Origin: Cellulosilyticum lentocellum DSM 5427 | GTDB lineage: Bacteria > Bacillota > Clostridia > Lachnospirales > Cellulosilyticaceae | Length of the DNA: 64,000 bases | Reading direction: 5' to 3' | Assembly: GCF_000178835.2 (NCBI RefSeq) | Contig: NC_015275.1 | Coordinates: 4,555,001 to 4,619,000 of the forward strand | Part shown: positions 9,527 through 18,373 of the stretch, in pieces | Layout: every line of letters starts with the position of its first letter | Numbering within the stretch: the first letter of the stretch is position 1 | The notes under the pieces: generated by a model | What the model saw: the letters and a program-made list of their open reading frames with translations, nothing else | Databases searched by the model: none | Told to the model about the DNA's origin: nothing | Made by a program: the position numbers and the translations under genes

Positions 9527-10483
9527 ATGAAACGTAAAGGTTGGCTTGTTCCTATTGTTGTTTTTTTAATATCTATTATTTTTCTTTTTTCTTATCAGCA
9601 GAAACAAGAGGTTGTATCCTTTGCTGATACCACTAATCTTCCACCTATTATTTGGTCGGAAAAATCAACAGATATTGTTAAAGTTACTTATGAAGCTGCA
9701 GGTAAAGTTACTGAAGCTGTACGTGAAGAAGACACCTGGAGTTTATCTACCTCAAACAACCGTAAAGCTGATGCCTTATATATATACAATGTTATAACTC
9801 CTTTTTTGGAACCTTTATTTGAACAGGTAGTAGAGGTATCTCCTTCTGATTTAACAAACTATGGCATAGATGATATGGCTTCAAGTATTACCTTATATGA
9901 TGAAGCAGGTCATGAGTATAAGTTACTTAAAGGTAAGGCTTTTAGTGAAAAAAGTGATTATGTCTATGCACCATTAACAGATACAGTTTATACAATGAGT
10001 AATACTGCTTTTGGTAGTATTAGTACCAACTCTAATGATTGGGGAAGCAAGGAACTACTTAACTTTGAATTAACTAATGTGAAAAAAATCAACTTAACTT
10101 ATAAAGGGCATGCTGCTACCTTAATGCCTACTATTACTGAAAATGGTATTGCTCTAGCTAGTGAGGAGCTAGATAATCGCTTAGCAAATGAGTTTATGAA
10201 CTTCTTACAGACTGCTAAGATTCAAAGCTTTATTACTGAAGAAGCTAATGAACATGTATTAAGTGTCTATGGTTTTAATGCTCCCTTACTTAAATGTACC
10301 ATTCATTTAAAAACTGGTGAGACTCTATCTCTTACTATTGGAAATGTTAATGAGGAAGAAAATATTTGTTATACCCAAGTTAATGGGCGCTCAGAAATTG
10401 TGGGAATTCCTTATTTTAATCTATCACAATTTAATATTCTTTATAGTGAGCTTCATGATAAAGATTATGATAGGCTTGGTTAG
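9527..10483 (+). CDS. DUF4340 domain-containing membrane-anchored protein
   Basis: 318 aa with an N-terminal membrane anchor (residues 5-22, WLVPIVVFLISIIFLFSY) followed by an extracytoplasmic domain matching DUF4340 (WSLSTSNNRKADALYIYNVITPF, LTNYGIDDMASSITLYDEAG, YVYAPLTDTVYTMSN). DUF4340 proteins usually accompany gliding-type or ABC-2 transporters, but none is adjacent here, so its partner is unknown. A GTGAGGT ribosome-binding site precedes the ATG. It is a single-gene unit between the palindromic promoter at 9401 and a terminator at 10515. Confidence 0.8.
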   Translation: MKRKGWLVPIVVFLISIIFLFSYQQKQEVVSFADTTNLPPIIWSEKSTDIVKVTYEAAGKVTEAVREEDTWSLSTSNNRKADALYIYNVITPFLEPLFEQVVEVSPSDLTNYGIDDMASSITLYDEAGHEYKLLKGKAFSEKSDYVYAPLTDTVYTMSNTAFGSISTNSNDWGSKELLNFELTNVKKINLTYKGHAATLMPTITENGIALASEELDNRLANEFMNFLQTAKIQSFITEEANEHVLSVYGFNAPLLKCTIHLKTGETLSLTIGNVNEEENICYTQVNGRSEIVGIPYFNLSQFNILYSELHDKDYDRLG

Positions 10484-10514
10484 GACTCATACTAACTTTC
10501 TTATCTCTTCATGC

Positions 10515-10556
10515 AAAAAAAGGCGAAGAATGCATTTACATTCTCCGCCTTTTTTA
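10515..10556. terminator. bidirectional terminator
   Basis: AAAAAAGGCG...GAATG / CATTC...CGCCTTTTTT hairpin between the convergent DUF4340 and cca genes, with A- and T-tracts on opposite sides. Confidence 0.88.
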
Positions 10557-10563
10557 TTTTAAC

Positions 10564-11931
10564 TTAAACTTGTTTTCCTTTTACTTTGTAATGCTCCATG
10601 CAATACGTTAGTAAAAGAGCCTTTTGATTAAAATTAGGTTCATGAATAACTTTCTGAAGTGCTGCTTCTAATAAATCTCCTATGATTTTGCCTTTTGGAA
10701 TTCCTATTTCTATCAAATCCGAACCTGTAATAGCCAACATTCCTTTATGATAGGGTTCATGATTTGCTATAATTTCATTTTTATAATTCCTTTGCTTCTC
10801 TATAGCATCTAGTTTAGGCTGTAATTTTTCTAGATTTTGTGCCATAGCATCTGCATACTGCACTTTAAGAAGTTCATCAAATAGTTCTTCTCCTATAACC
10901 ATCATCACCTTCTTTACATAAACCTTTGAAATGTGATGTTCTATATGATAATCATGGTAACGAATTAGCTCGCATACTGCTTTAATGGTATGATTATCCA
11001 TCCTTAAATCCTTAAGTACCTCTGATGCAATTTGTTCTGAGCGCTTAGGATGGTTGTAAAAATGATCTATGCCATGCTTATCAGTTGTTCTCGTATAAAC
11101 CTTTCCTATATCATGTAAAAGCATCGTTAATCTTACAATTACTGTAGGCTCTGAATTTTCCATTGCCACTAAGGTATGCTTTGCTACATTATAGGTATGA
11201 TGCGGATGATTTTGAGGTATTTCATAAGCTTTAATAAAATCTGGGAAAATATATTCTAAAAGTTTTAATTGATATAAAAGATCAATATGTCCTGGCCTCG
11301 ATGAAACACAAATTTTAAGGAATTCATCTCTAATTCTCTCTTTACTAATATGAGTTAATAACGCTCTGCAAGCTTCTATACCCTTTAGCGTTTCTGTCTC
11401 TATCTGAAACCCTAATTGAGCTGAAAATCTAACGGCTCTTAGTATTCTAAGGGCATCTTCTGTAAAACGCTCCTTTGCGCATCTAACAGATCGAATACAC
11501 TGTCTTTTAATATCCCTTTGTCCTTCATAAGGATCTACGAACCCTCTATCTGGATGATAGGCAATAGCATTCATGGTAAAGTCACGCCTAGATAAATCTA
11601 ATGTAATATCATCTACAAAACTCACCTTATCCGGTCTTCTAAAATCTTTGTATTCTCCCTCTATTCTATAAGTCGTTACTTCAAAATGCTCTGTATTTAA
11701 AATAACCGTTACTGTTCCATGCTCAATACCTGTATCATAAGTACGCTTAAATATTCTTTTAATCTCTTCTGGCTTAGCCGAGGTAGTAATATCCCAGTCA
11801 TGAGGTTGCCTATTCATTAATAAATCCCTAACGCACCCACCAACAATGTAGGCTTCATAGCCAACAGCTTCTATCATTTGTATAATTTGTATTGCTTCCT
11901 TTGGGATTTTATCATTATAATCCTTGTACAT
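10564..11931 (-). CDS. cca: CCA-adding tRNA nucleotidyltransferase with HD domain
   Basis: It adds or repairs the 3' CCA of tRNAs using CTP and ATP. The N-terminal class II nucleotidyltransferase head shows YIVGGCVRDLLMNRQPHDWDITT (metal-binding DWD) and the RRDFTMNA motif. The neck follows (RILRAVRFSAQLGF), then an HD-type domain near residue 270 (NHPHHTYNVAKHTL, LLHDIGK). ATG 11931 is the best start because AGAGGAAG lies directly upstream, giving 455 aa. An upstream in-frame ATG at 12006 has no obvious ribosome-binding site. Monocistronic, convergent with the DUF4340 gene. Confidence 0.94.
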   Translation of the reverse strand: MYKDYNDKIPKEAIQIIQMIEAVGYEAYIVGGCVRDLLMNRQPHDWDITTSAKPEEIKRIFKRTYDTGIEHGTVTVILNTEHFEVTTYRIEGEYKDFRRPDKVSFVDDITLDLSRRDFTMNAIAYHPDRGFVDPYEGQRDIKRQCIRSVRCAKERFTEDALRILRAVRFSAQLGFQIETETLKGIEACRALLTHISKERIRDEFLKICVSSRPGHIDLLYQLKLLEYIFPDFIKAYEIPQNHPHHTYNVAKHTLVAMENSEPTVIVRLTMLLHDIGKVYTRTTDKHGIDHFYNHPKRSEQIASEVLKDLRMDNHTIKAVCELIRYHDYHIEHHISKVYVKKVMMVIGEELFDELLKVQYADAMAQNLEKLQPKLDAIEKQRNYKNEIIANHEPYHKGMLAITGSDLIEIGIPKGKIIGDLLEAALQKVIHEPNFNQKALLLTYCMEHYKVKGKQV

Positions 11932-12102
11932 CTTCTTCCTCTTTCTATCCTCTTTAGTAGAAGTATTGACATTTATTATGTTCATTATATCATATCCTAT
12001 TTCCATATAAATAAATAATAATGAAGAATTATTGAGGAGAACGTCTTTTGCTACTCATTTCTTCATTATTATTTTCAATAAATATTGCAACTTCTATTAA
12101 AT

Positions 12103-12140
12103 AAAAAGGAGAAGGATAACTGCTTTCCTTCTCACCTTTG
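12103..12140 (-). terminator. terminator of the amino-acid ABC transporter operon
   Basis: On the minus strand AGGTGAGAAGGA, a short loop, then TCCTTCTCCTTTTT. It begins right after the stop of the ATPase gene. Confidence 0.85.
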
Positions 12141-12142
12141 CT

Positions 12143-12832
12143 TTACGCTTCTTTACTATAAATATGTTTTTCTAATACTCGTCCGTCTTCCATAGAAACA
12201 ATACGGTCTGCTACCATTTTAGCAAATTCCATATCGTGTGTAATAATAAGCATAGACATTCCTTCCGTACTAAGGCTCCTAATAACTTTAGCTACTTCAC
12301 CTGTTAAAGTAGGGTCTAGTGCAGAGGTTGGTTCGTCAAAACACATCAATTTTGGTTTTAAAGCTAATGCACGACCTATAGCTACCCTTTGTTTTTGCCC
12401 TCCTGAGAGTTCAAAAGGATAACTATTCGCCTTATCTGCCAATTCTAAAAAACTTAAAATATCCATAGCTTGCTTTGTAGCTTCTTCTTTACTCTGCCCT
12501 AATACACGAGTAGGCGCTTCTATTAAATTATCAAGTACAGATTTATGAGGAAAAAGATTAAAGTTTTGAAATACAAGCCCAATATTTCTTCTAATAGACC
12601 TAATTTCTTCTTTAGATGCATAAGCACCATCCTTTAATAGATACTCTCCTGCAATCTCTATACTCCCAGCCGAGCATTTTTCTAGATAGTTAATACTCCT
12701 TAATAAAGTAGTCTTTCCTCCTCCAGAGGCCCCTACTACTACTACAATTTCTCCTGATTTCACTTCTAATGAAGCGCCTTTCAAAACCTCTACTTTTCCA
12801 AAACTTTTATAGAGCCCAGTTACTTTAAGCAT
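12143..12832 (-). CDS. polar amino-acid ABC transporter ATP-binding protein (GlnQ type)
   Basis: 229-aa ABC ATPase. Walker A is GASGGGKTT near residue 34, the Q-loop is LVFQNFNLFPHKSVLDN, the signature is LSGGQKQRVAIGRAL near residue 143, Walker B is LMCFDEPTSALDP and the switch His is in IITHDM. Sequence style is that of the GlnQ/TcyC group importing polar amino acids (glutamine, cystine, arginine and similar). Last gene of a three-gene minus-strand unit (binding protein, permease, ATPase), 14 nt after the permease. The substrate cannot be read from this subunit. Confidence 0.92.
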   Translation of the reverse strand: MLKVTGLYKSFGKVEVLKGASLEVKSGEIVVVVGASGGGKTTLLRSINYLEKCSAGSIEIAGEYLLKDGAYASKEEIRSIRRNIGLVFQNFNLFPHKSVLDNLIEAPTRVLGQSKEEATKQAMDILSFLELADKANSYPFELSGGQKQRVAIGRALALKPKLMCFDEPTSALDPTLTGEVAKVIRSLSTEGMSMLIITHDMEFAKMVADRIVSMEDGRVLEKHIYSKEA

Positions 12833-12846
12833 ATGATTTGCCTCCT

Positions 12847-13521
12847 TTATTTATAATAGTCATATTTCTTCTCAACTGCTGCTAATACCTTAGATAGAAC
12901 TAAGATAAGTAGGAGGTAAATTACTGCTACAAGTACTAGTGGGAGAAGACTTGCATCTCTATTAGTAGCTGTTTTACCTATTTTAAGTAAATCATCAAAA
13001 CCTACAGCATAAACTAGGGCCGTATCCTTTACTAGTGTGATAACTTCATTTGCAATAGGAGGCAATACCCGTTTGAAAGCTTGTGGCAAAATAATTCTAA
13101 AGAAGGTATCCTGCTTAGATAACCCTAACACTTCCGCTCCTTCATACTGTCCTTGATCAATGGAACTAATACCTGCCCTAAAAATCTCAGCAAAATAAGC
13201 TGCATAGTTTAAAGAAAATGCCAAAAGTGCCGCCGGCATACGAGGAATGGCAATATTTAATATTGGGAAGCCAAAAAATATAAATATAATTTGTAATAGA
13301 AGAGGTGTTCCTCTCATAAGGAGTATGTAAAATTCCATTATCTTGCGTAATACCTTAAAACGAGATAAACGACATACAGCCACCAATATTCCTAAAGGAA
13401 TTGCAAAAATTAATGTTAAAGCAAATACCTGCAAAGTTACCCCTAAGCCTTCCATCATCTGAGGTAGCATCATCTTTGTATACTCTGCTATATTTACCAA
13501 TTGGTCTAAAAATCCATCCAT
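12847..13521 (-). CDS. polar amino-acid ABC transporter permease (HisM/GlnP family)
   Basis: About 224 aa with five predicted membrane helices and the EAA loop near residues 135-160 (GAEVLGLSKQDTFFRIILPQA) that docks on the ATPase. MLPQMMEGLGVTLQVFALTLI opens the BPD_transp_1 domain. Two starts are possible: ATG 13521 (GGGAGG seven bases upstream, chosen) and ATG 13536 (GGAGAG close by). The gene lies between the solute-binding protein and the ATPase. A homodimer is likely, as no second permease is present. Confidence 0.92.
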   Translation of the reverse strand: MDGFLDQLVNIAEYTKMMLPQMMEGLGVTLQVFALTLIFAIPLGILVAVCRLSRFKVLRKIMEFYILLMRGTPLLLQIIFIFFGFPILNIAIPRMPAALLAFSLNYAAYFAEIFRAGISSIDQGQYEGAEVLGLSKQDTFFRIILPQAFKRVLPPIANEVITLVKDTALVYAVGFDDLLKIGKTATNRDASLLPLVLVAVIYLLLILVLSKVLAAVEKKYDYYK

Positions 13522-13710
13522 TGATTGTCCTCCCATTTCTCTCCTATGAATATTATTGTTAGTCTTATAATATAGTTTCTATATAAAAGCTTATTAACAC
13601 CTATCTCATTTATAATATATAATTTTAAAACAATAGGCAATTTATTTTATTATAAAACAAATTAAATCATTATTTTTCACTTTTAATAACTTAAGTTGAT
13701 TTATAATTTA

Positions 13711-13753
13711 TAGCTTACCTATTAAATTACATCTCAATTTAATAGGTAAGCTA
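13711..13753. repeat. perfect 18-bp stem hairpin between binding-protein and permease genes
   Basis: TAGCTTACCTATTAAATT and AATTTAATAGGTAAGCTA are exact complements around a 7-nt loop, without a strong U-tract on the minus strand. Such hairpins often stabilise the upstream binding-protein mRNA or give partial termination. Confidence 0.75.
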
Positions 13754-13783
13754 TCATTAAAATTTTATAAACTATTTCACTAA

Positions 13784-14665
13784 CTACTGTGTAATGTCAT
13801 CTCCGAACCATGTCTTTGAAATCTCAGCTAGTTTACCTTCTTGTTTAAGTTCTGCATAAGCTTTATTGAAAGCTTCTACTAAAGCTGTATCCTCTTTTCT
13901 CATACCTACACCATATTCTTCTTCACCAAAATCTTCATCTAAAATCTTGTATTTCTCTGCACCTTTTTTGCTAATATAATACTTAACAATAATCTCATCA
14001 GCCACAACAGCATCTAAACGTCCTGCTTCAAGGTCCATTAAAACATCATTATTTGTTTCATATGTAACAGGTTTACCATCTTTAAAGGTAGCTAATACTT
14101 CTGGTTCTGTTTCGATAGCATCTACTGCTGTAGACCCTGTTTGAGCACCAACTACTTTATCTTTTAGATCTGCTTTAGTATTGATTGGTGAATCTGCTAA
14201 AGTGATAATGATTTGTCTATTTTTTAAATAAGGTGTACCAAATGCTACTTGCTCTTTTCTTTCATCTGTAATACTATAGCCATTCCAAATAAAATCAATA
14301 TTGCCTGATTTAAGTTCTGTTTCTTTCATACTCCAATCAATAGGTTGGAATTCTATCTTTTTACCTAACTTTTCTGCAACCGCTTTGGCAAGATCAACGT
14401 CAAAGCCAACAATTTCACCTTTTTCATCTTTGAATCCCATAGGTGCAAAAGTATCATCTAATCCAATAATCAATGTATCTTTATCAAGTACGTTACTTGC
14501 GGCTTGCTGATTATCTGTACCTTCTGATACCTGATTATCAGTTGTTGCTGCTGTCTCTTTACTTTCTTTAACTGAATTGTCTACACTACAACCCGCTAAA
14601 CCAAATGCCAATAGACCTACTACTGAAAAAGTAGTTACTTGTTTTAATAAGCTCTTTAACCTCAT
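13784..14665 (-). CDS. amino-acid ABC transporter substrate-binding lipoprotein
   Basis: 293 aa with a lipoprotein signal peptide (lipobox LAGC, mature Cys near residue 26) and a Ser/Thr/Gln-rich linker. The SBP_bac_3 domain follows (LIIGLDDTFAPMGFKDEKGEIVGFDVDLAKAV, WSMKETELKSGNIDFIWNGYSITDERKEQVAF, VGAQTGSTAVDAI). It captures an amino acid outside the membrane for the permease/ATPase pair downstream. The ligand is uncertain; the family includes glutamine, cystine and arginine binders. First gene of its operon. Confidence 0.92.
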   Translation of the reverse strand: MRLKSLLKQVTTFSVVGLLAFGLAGCSVDNSVKESKETAATTDNQVSEGTDNQQAASNVLDKDTLIIGLDDTFAPMGFKDEKGEIVGFDVDLAKAVAEKLGKKIEFQPIDWSMKETELKSGNIDFIWNGYSITDERKEQVAFGTPYLKNRQIIITLADSPINTKADLKDKVVGAQTGSTAVDAIETEPEVLATFKDGKPVTYETNNDVLMDLEAGRLDAVVADEIIVKYYISKKGAEKYKILDEDFGEEEYGVGMRKEDTALVEAFNKAYAELKQEGKLAEISKTWFGDDITQ

Positions 14666-14973
14666 AATATATCTCTCCCTTGAACATTATTTTTAACTAA
14701 CTACTTAGATATTTTAGCGTGCTAAAGTGATAAAGTCAACCTCATTTACGTAAATCATATAAATTTTTCTCATAATTCATTAAATCCTATATTAAGATTC
14801 TTTCATAGTTTTCTCATGAAATCTTAATCCTCTATTTAATGCACTCTCATCCATGCTTCTTATACTAATATCATAAAGAACGACTTAAGGAGTTATAAAA
14901 AATGGCAATTACTTTTAGCAAAGATGAATTAAAAAATGAAAATGAATTAAAAAATGAAAAGGGGAGATCCAAT

Positions 14974-15375
14974 ATGTCAATTTCACTAGACCAAATCGAT
15001 TTAATTATGAAAAGAACTAATGCCACTTATACTGAAGCTAAGGACGCTTTAGAAAGAAGTAATGGTGACATCGTAGAAGCCCTAGCACTTCTTGAAAAGG
15101 AAGGTAAAGCAACACGCCGTACAAATATTAATACAACTCAGGAACAAATTAACACTTATGTAGACACACTTAAAACCACTCATTTCGTATTAAGCAAAGA
15201 TGATCATGATTACATTCACGCACCACTCATAGCTGTATTAGTTGCTACTGTTCTTTGCTTCCACGTTTCAGTTATCGCCCTAGTTATTGCATTAATCTGT
15301 GGCTTTAAAATTAAATTAACAGATAAAATCACTCATAACGTTCGCTTTTCTAATGATGATTTTATGAAATCATAA
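14974..15375 (+). CDS. UBA-like/DUF4342 domain small membrane protein
   Basis: 133 aa. The N-terminal 45 residues match the TS-N/UBA-like helical domain of DUF4342 (LDQIDLIMKRTNATYTEAKDALERSNGDIVEALALL). The C-terminal half contains a hydrophobic segment (APLIAVLVATVLCFHVSVIALVIALI), so it is probably membrane-associated. ATG 14974 has AAGGGGAG upstream and coincides with the conserved domain start. An in-frame ATG at 14902 also has AAGGAG and would add 24 residues, encoded by a tandem repeat (two copies of a unit containing GAATTAAAAAATGAAAA). Function unknown. Confidence 0.75.
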   Translation: MSISLDQIDLIMKRTNATYTEAKDALERSNGDIVEALALLEKEGKATRRTNINTTQEQINTYVDTLKTTHFVLSKDDHDYIHAPLIAVLVATVLCFHVSVIALVIALICGFKIKLTDKITHNVRFSNDDFMKS

Positions 15376-15412
15376 TCTAAGACTCATAAAATCTTTAATT
15401 CCCTCTTAAAAC

Positions 15413-15463
15413 AAAAAACACCCATGAAAGATACCTATCAACTATCTTTCATGGGTGTTTTTC
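15413..15463. terminator. bidirectional terminator
   Basis: AAACACCCATGAAAGAT and ATCTTTCATGGGTGTTT form a perfect stem flanked by A- and T-tracts, between convergent genes ending at 15375 and 15476. Confidence 0.9.
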
Positions 15464-15475
15464 TTTATACTTATC

Positions 15476-16039
15476 CTATTTTACCACAGTATATTTATTC
15501 TCTAATGCTTCTAATAAATCTATATATTTGTCTTGAGTACCTTGCTTTTTAGCTTCCTCTTCAAAGATTGTGCTTTGCTCATCTACCATTTCAAGCACTT
15601 CTTTAGATAATTGGCGTGCACCAAAACTATAAACTACTTCGTCTTCCTTGGCAATATGTCTTTCTAAAAGATGCGTATAACTAATGGCATTAGCTATAAC
15701 ATCTAATTTACTTTCCTCATTACCTGCCTTTACTTTTTCTAATGCTTCAACTAACTTTTTAATATAAAGTCTTCCTAAATCATGTTCAACTAACATACCA
15801 TTTCGGATCAATTTAGAGCCTAACTCCCCTAAATGATTTATCATTTCTTTAAACAGAAATTTTTCTTCTTTTCCATGATGATGAGCATCTGCATAATTTC
15901 TAATAAAATCTATGATTTGGTAAAAATCCTCAAAACAAATGGCCTCACCTTGTAATATGCCTAAACAAGCCTTACGTACTACTTTTAACATACGTGAAAT
16001 ATAACGATGTTCTTCCATCATAAGTTCTATACTATTCAT
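15476..16039 (-). CDS. hemerythrin-like (HHE) domain protein
   Basis: 187 aa, a four-helix-bundle HHE cation-binding protein. Likely di-iron ligands are H11 (MMEEHRYISR), H53-H55 with E58 (YADAHHHGKEEKFLF), H85 (EHDLGRLY) and H124/E134 (THLLERHIAKEDEVVY). In anaerobes these proteins are thought to bind oxygen or nitric oxide, or to act in iron/oxidative stress responses. It overlaps the upstream gene by 8 bp and has GGAGGAGAGG before ATG 16039, so the two are translationally coupled. Confidence 0.88.
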   Translation of the reverse strand: MNSIELMMEEHRYISRMLKVVRKACLGILQGEAICFEDFYQIIDFIRNYADAHHHGKEEKFLFKEMINHLGELGSKLIRNGMLVEHDLGRLYIKKLVEALEKVKAGNEESKLDVIANAISYTHLLERHIAKEDEVVYSFGARQLSKEVLEMVDEQSTIFEEEAKKQGTQDKYIDLLEALENKYTVVK

Positions 16040-16655
16040 ACCTCTCCTCCTTTTCTAACTTATAGGTTACTTCATCTATTTTATTGAGTTTCGCTTTTTG
16101 TTCCTCTAATAATCCCTTTATCCAAGCATTTCTAAGGTCATAATAATCGTCGATATTCCCCTCTACTGCTTTCCAGTATGATTCATGTACACAACTATTT
16201 CGTCTAAAGGTAATACTTTCTTCACCTTGTTCTATTACTAGATAGGCATGATCACAAGGCATGCCATCTAACCAACTGTCTGTAATGACTTTATAAAGTT
16301 CATTTGCCTTTAAACTTGTTTCTATAGCTCTAGCCTTATCCCTACCTTTGCTTTCAAAAATTACTCTTAAAACTTCTAGTGTATTTTTATCATTTTTAAT
16401 AAGTTTAGTCACACAAAAAGCAAGTTTATATTCAGCATTTGAAACCTGTTCTTGTAACCAACCATGAATATTAGTCCCATCAATTACTTGCTCTAGTGGC
16501 CTTCTTTCTGCTTTTCCATAGCATTCATCAGCTTCTTCGGCTAAATTAAATCCCCATTTTTGCTCTGCTAATAGCATTATTTCTTCTACTAAGTCTTGTT
16601 GCATTTGTATTTTATTATATAACCAATAATGAATCGGTCCTAAAAAAGCACTCAT
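16032..16655 (-). CDS. conserved hypothetical protein paired with hemerythrin
   Basis: 207 aa, not recognised as a named family. It begins MSAFLGPIHYWLYNKIQMQQ and is mostly helical, with charged segments. Conserved-looking features are CYGKAE near residue 44, GMPCDHAYLV near 147 and RRNSCVHESYWKAVEGNIDDYYDLRNAW near 165, so Cys/His residues might bind a metal or cofactor. Two consecutive ATGs follow AGGAGGTA; the second (16655) has better spacing. The 8-bp overlap with the hemerythrin-like gene suggests a shared job in redox or oxygen sensing, an inference from context only. Confidence 0.7.
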   Translation of the reverse strand: MSAFLGPIHYWLYNKIQMQQDLVEEIMLLAEQKWGFNLAEEADECYGKAERRPLEQVIDGTNIHGWLQEQVSNAEYKLAFCVTKLIKNDKNTLEVLRVIFESKGRDKARAIETSLKANELYKVITDSWLDGMPCDHAYLVIEQGEESITFRRNSCVHESYWKAVEGNIDDYYDLRNAWIKGLLEEQKAKLNKIDEVTYKLEKEERYE

Positions 16656-16835
16656 CATTACCTCCTATTATTCTGTCTTGTATTAAGCTTATTATAACCA
16701 AACCAATTTTTATTTTATGTAGCTATGGCTACATTTTTTGTGATATCCTATCTAGAATTCTTTTTTTGAAGAAAGTAATAACGAAAGTAATATATCAATT
16801 AAGTTTTAATATCGAATCTAAAGTATATGGCTTTT

Positions 16836-16893
16836 AAAACGTGAAAACACGTCTTCAAAATGCTTGTTAAAGCCAAATTGAAAACGTGTTTTT
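16836..16893 (-). terminator. terminator after rnhA
   Basis: AACACGTTTTCAA and TTGAAGACGTGTT (one G-U) pair on the minus strand around a 19-nt loop and are followed by TTTTCACGTTTT. Confidence 0.7.
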
Positions 16894-16895
16894 TG

Positions 16896-17360
16896 TTATC
16901 TTCCTTCTGCAATTAGTTCATCCATAGCTAGGTTAACCAAGGCATCTACTCTTATATTCCCCTGTACATCTGCATGACCTTTAACCTTAACAAATTCAAT
17001 AGATGTGCACTCTCTAACTAGCTTGTCCATTTCAATCCAAAGTTCCTTATTCTCCACAGGTTCCTTCTTTGAGTTAATCCAACCTTTTTTCTTCCAGTTA
17101 TGAATCCATGAAGTAATACCAGTAATACAATAGGCAGAATCACTATGTAACTTGATAGGAATGGTCTTATTTTTAATTGCTTTTAAAGCCTCAATAATAG
17201 CAGTCATCTCCATCTGGTTATTAGTTGCGCCATACATTGCGCCTTTATTTTCTTTGTAATGTTCTCCATAACTTAAAGTATATGCCCAAGCTGAAACACA
17301 GTCTTCTTTTCCATTACCTCTTGCTCCACCATCTGTATATACCATTATTTCGTTTGCCAT
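16896..17360 (-). CDS. rnhA: ribonuclease HI
   Basis: 154 aa, degrades RNA in RNA-DNA hybrids. All catalytic acidic residues are visible: Asp in VYTDGGARGNG near residue 9, Glu in NNQMEMTAIIEAL near 51, Asp in LHSDSAYCITGI near 73 and Asp in GNIRVDALVN near 140, with His in VKGHADVQGN. The WIHNWKKKGW handle segment is like E. coli RNase HI. An AAGGAGAG ribosome-binding site precedes ATG 17360. Confidence 0.93.
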   Translation of the reverse strand: MANEIMVYTDGGARGNGKEDCVSAWAYTLSYGEHYKENKGAMYGATNNQMEMTAIIEALKAIKNKTIPIKLHSDSAYCITGITSWIHNWKKKGWINSKKEPVENKELWIEMDKLVRECTSIEFVKVKGHADVQGNIRVDALVNLAMDELIAEGR

Positions 17361-17451
17361 TTTACTCTCCTTACTTTCATTACCGTTACTATTTCAAACT
17401 AACGCCTATTTACTACTTAGTATAACCATTCATTACTTATTCTAGGCTTCT

Positions 17452-18342
17452 TTATTTTTTAATAAGTCTCTTGATTTTGTGATAAATCACTGTTCCTCTA
17501 TCTTGACCTAGTACTTTTACTATCTTACGATGGAGTTCTTGTTTATTTTTTGCTTGCTTAAAGTACTGAACAATTCGTTTTACTTGATCTTCTTGTAATT
17601 CCTTATCTATCAATTGTCTAAGTTGCTTCTCAACTTCTATATTGGGCTGATTTCCCTTGACTACCTTCTCATTATAAGAAAATGCGTTTTCTTTAACAAC
17701 GATAGAATTTTTAGACTCACTTGTTTTTTGAACATTTTGCGCTTCTGAAACTACTGGTTTTTTCCTATTAATATGATATGTACTCTTCATACCATTTCTC
17801 TTATTTTGGTTATTAAACTTTTTATTAAATGCTACCTCTGTTTCCTTAGTTTCTCTATTAGTTGGTTCTGGAACAAGTTTACTTTCTTGTGCACTAATAG
17901 CTTCTACTATTTTATTTTCCTTTTCTTCCTGCTCCTCGTGGATAGCTTCTATTTTATTAACTGATTTAGCAGCTTTTATAGCACCTATATGTTCAATGCT
18001 AATTTGCTGTTTTGTTTCTCCTAAAGTTTGTTTCCAAAAATCACTTAAATATTCATATCCCTTATCTTTGCTTACAATATAATAATTGGTATCTTCCTTT
18101 TGTCCGATTAAATAGCCTAAATAAGTAGAAAGCTGATAATCTAAGGCATTCTTTCCTCCCACTAACACTTCTTTATATTCAAAGCTTGCTAAGCTTTTAC
18201 TCATCTCCACATGTATTGGCATCGAAATTTTATTAGCTTTTGTGCTATAAAAAAGAATGACTTTGTCTTCCTCGCTTAATTTACTTACTCCACTTAACCC
18301 TTCTGATGTTACATTCTCGAAATCTACTAAATAAATACTCAT
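17452..18342 (-). CDS. PIN/NYN-like domain protein (putative ribonuclease)
   Basis: 296 aa. The N-terminal 110 residues form a PIN-like fold: YLVDFENVTSEG near residue 4, VGGKNALDYQLSTYLGYLIG near 61 and YYIVSKDKGYEYLSDFW near 87. Acidic residues D7, E9, D67 and D93 are placed as in PIN/NYN nucleases. A low-complexity Lys/Glu/Asn linker (about 135-235) leads to a C-terminal helical domain ending KRLIKK that could bind RNA. It lies beside rnhA on the same strand, with AAGGAGAC before ATG 18342. Nuclease activity is inferred. Confidence 0.75.
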   Translation of the reverse strand: MSIYLVDFENVTSEGLSGVSKLSEEDKVILFYSTKANKISMPIHVEMSKSLASFEYKEVLVGGKNALDYQLSTYLGYLIGQKEDTNYYIVSKDKGYEYLSDFWKQTLGETKQQISIEHIGAIKAAKSVNKIEAIHEEQEEKENKIVEAISAQESKLVPEPTNRETKETEVAFNKKFNNQNKRNGMKSTYHINRKKPVVSEAQNVQKTSESKNSIVVKENAFSYNEKVVKGNQPNIEVEKQLRQLIDKELQEDQVKRIVQYFKQAKNKQELHRKIVKVLGQDRGTVIYHKIKRLIKK

Positions 18343-18373
18343 GTTTAGTCTCCTTATTTTCTCTTTCCTTTTC

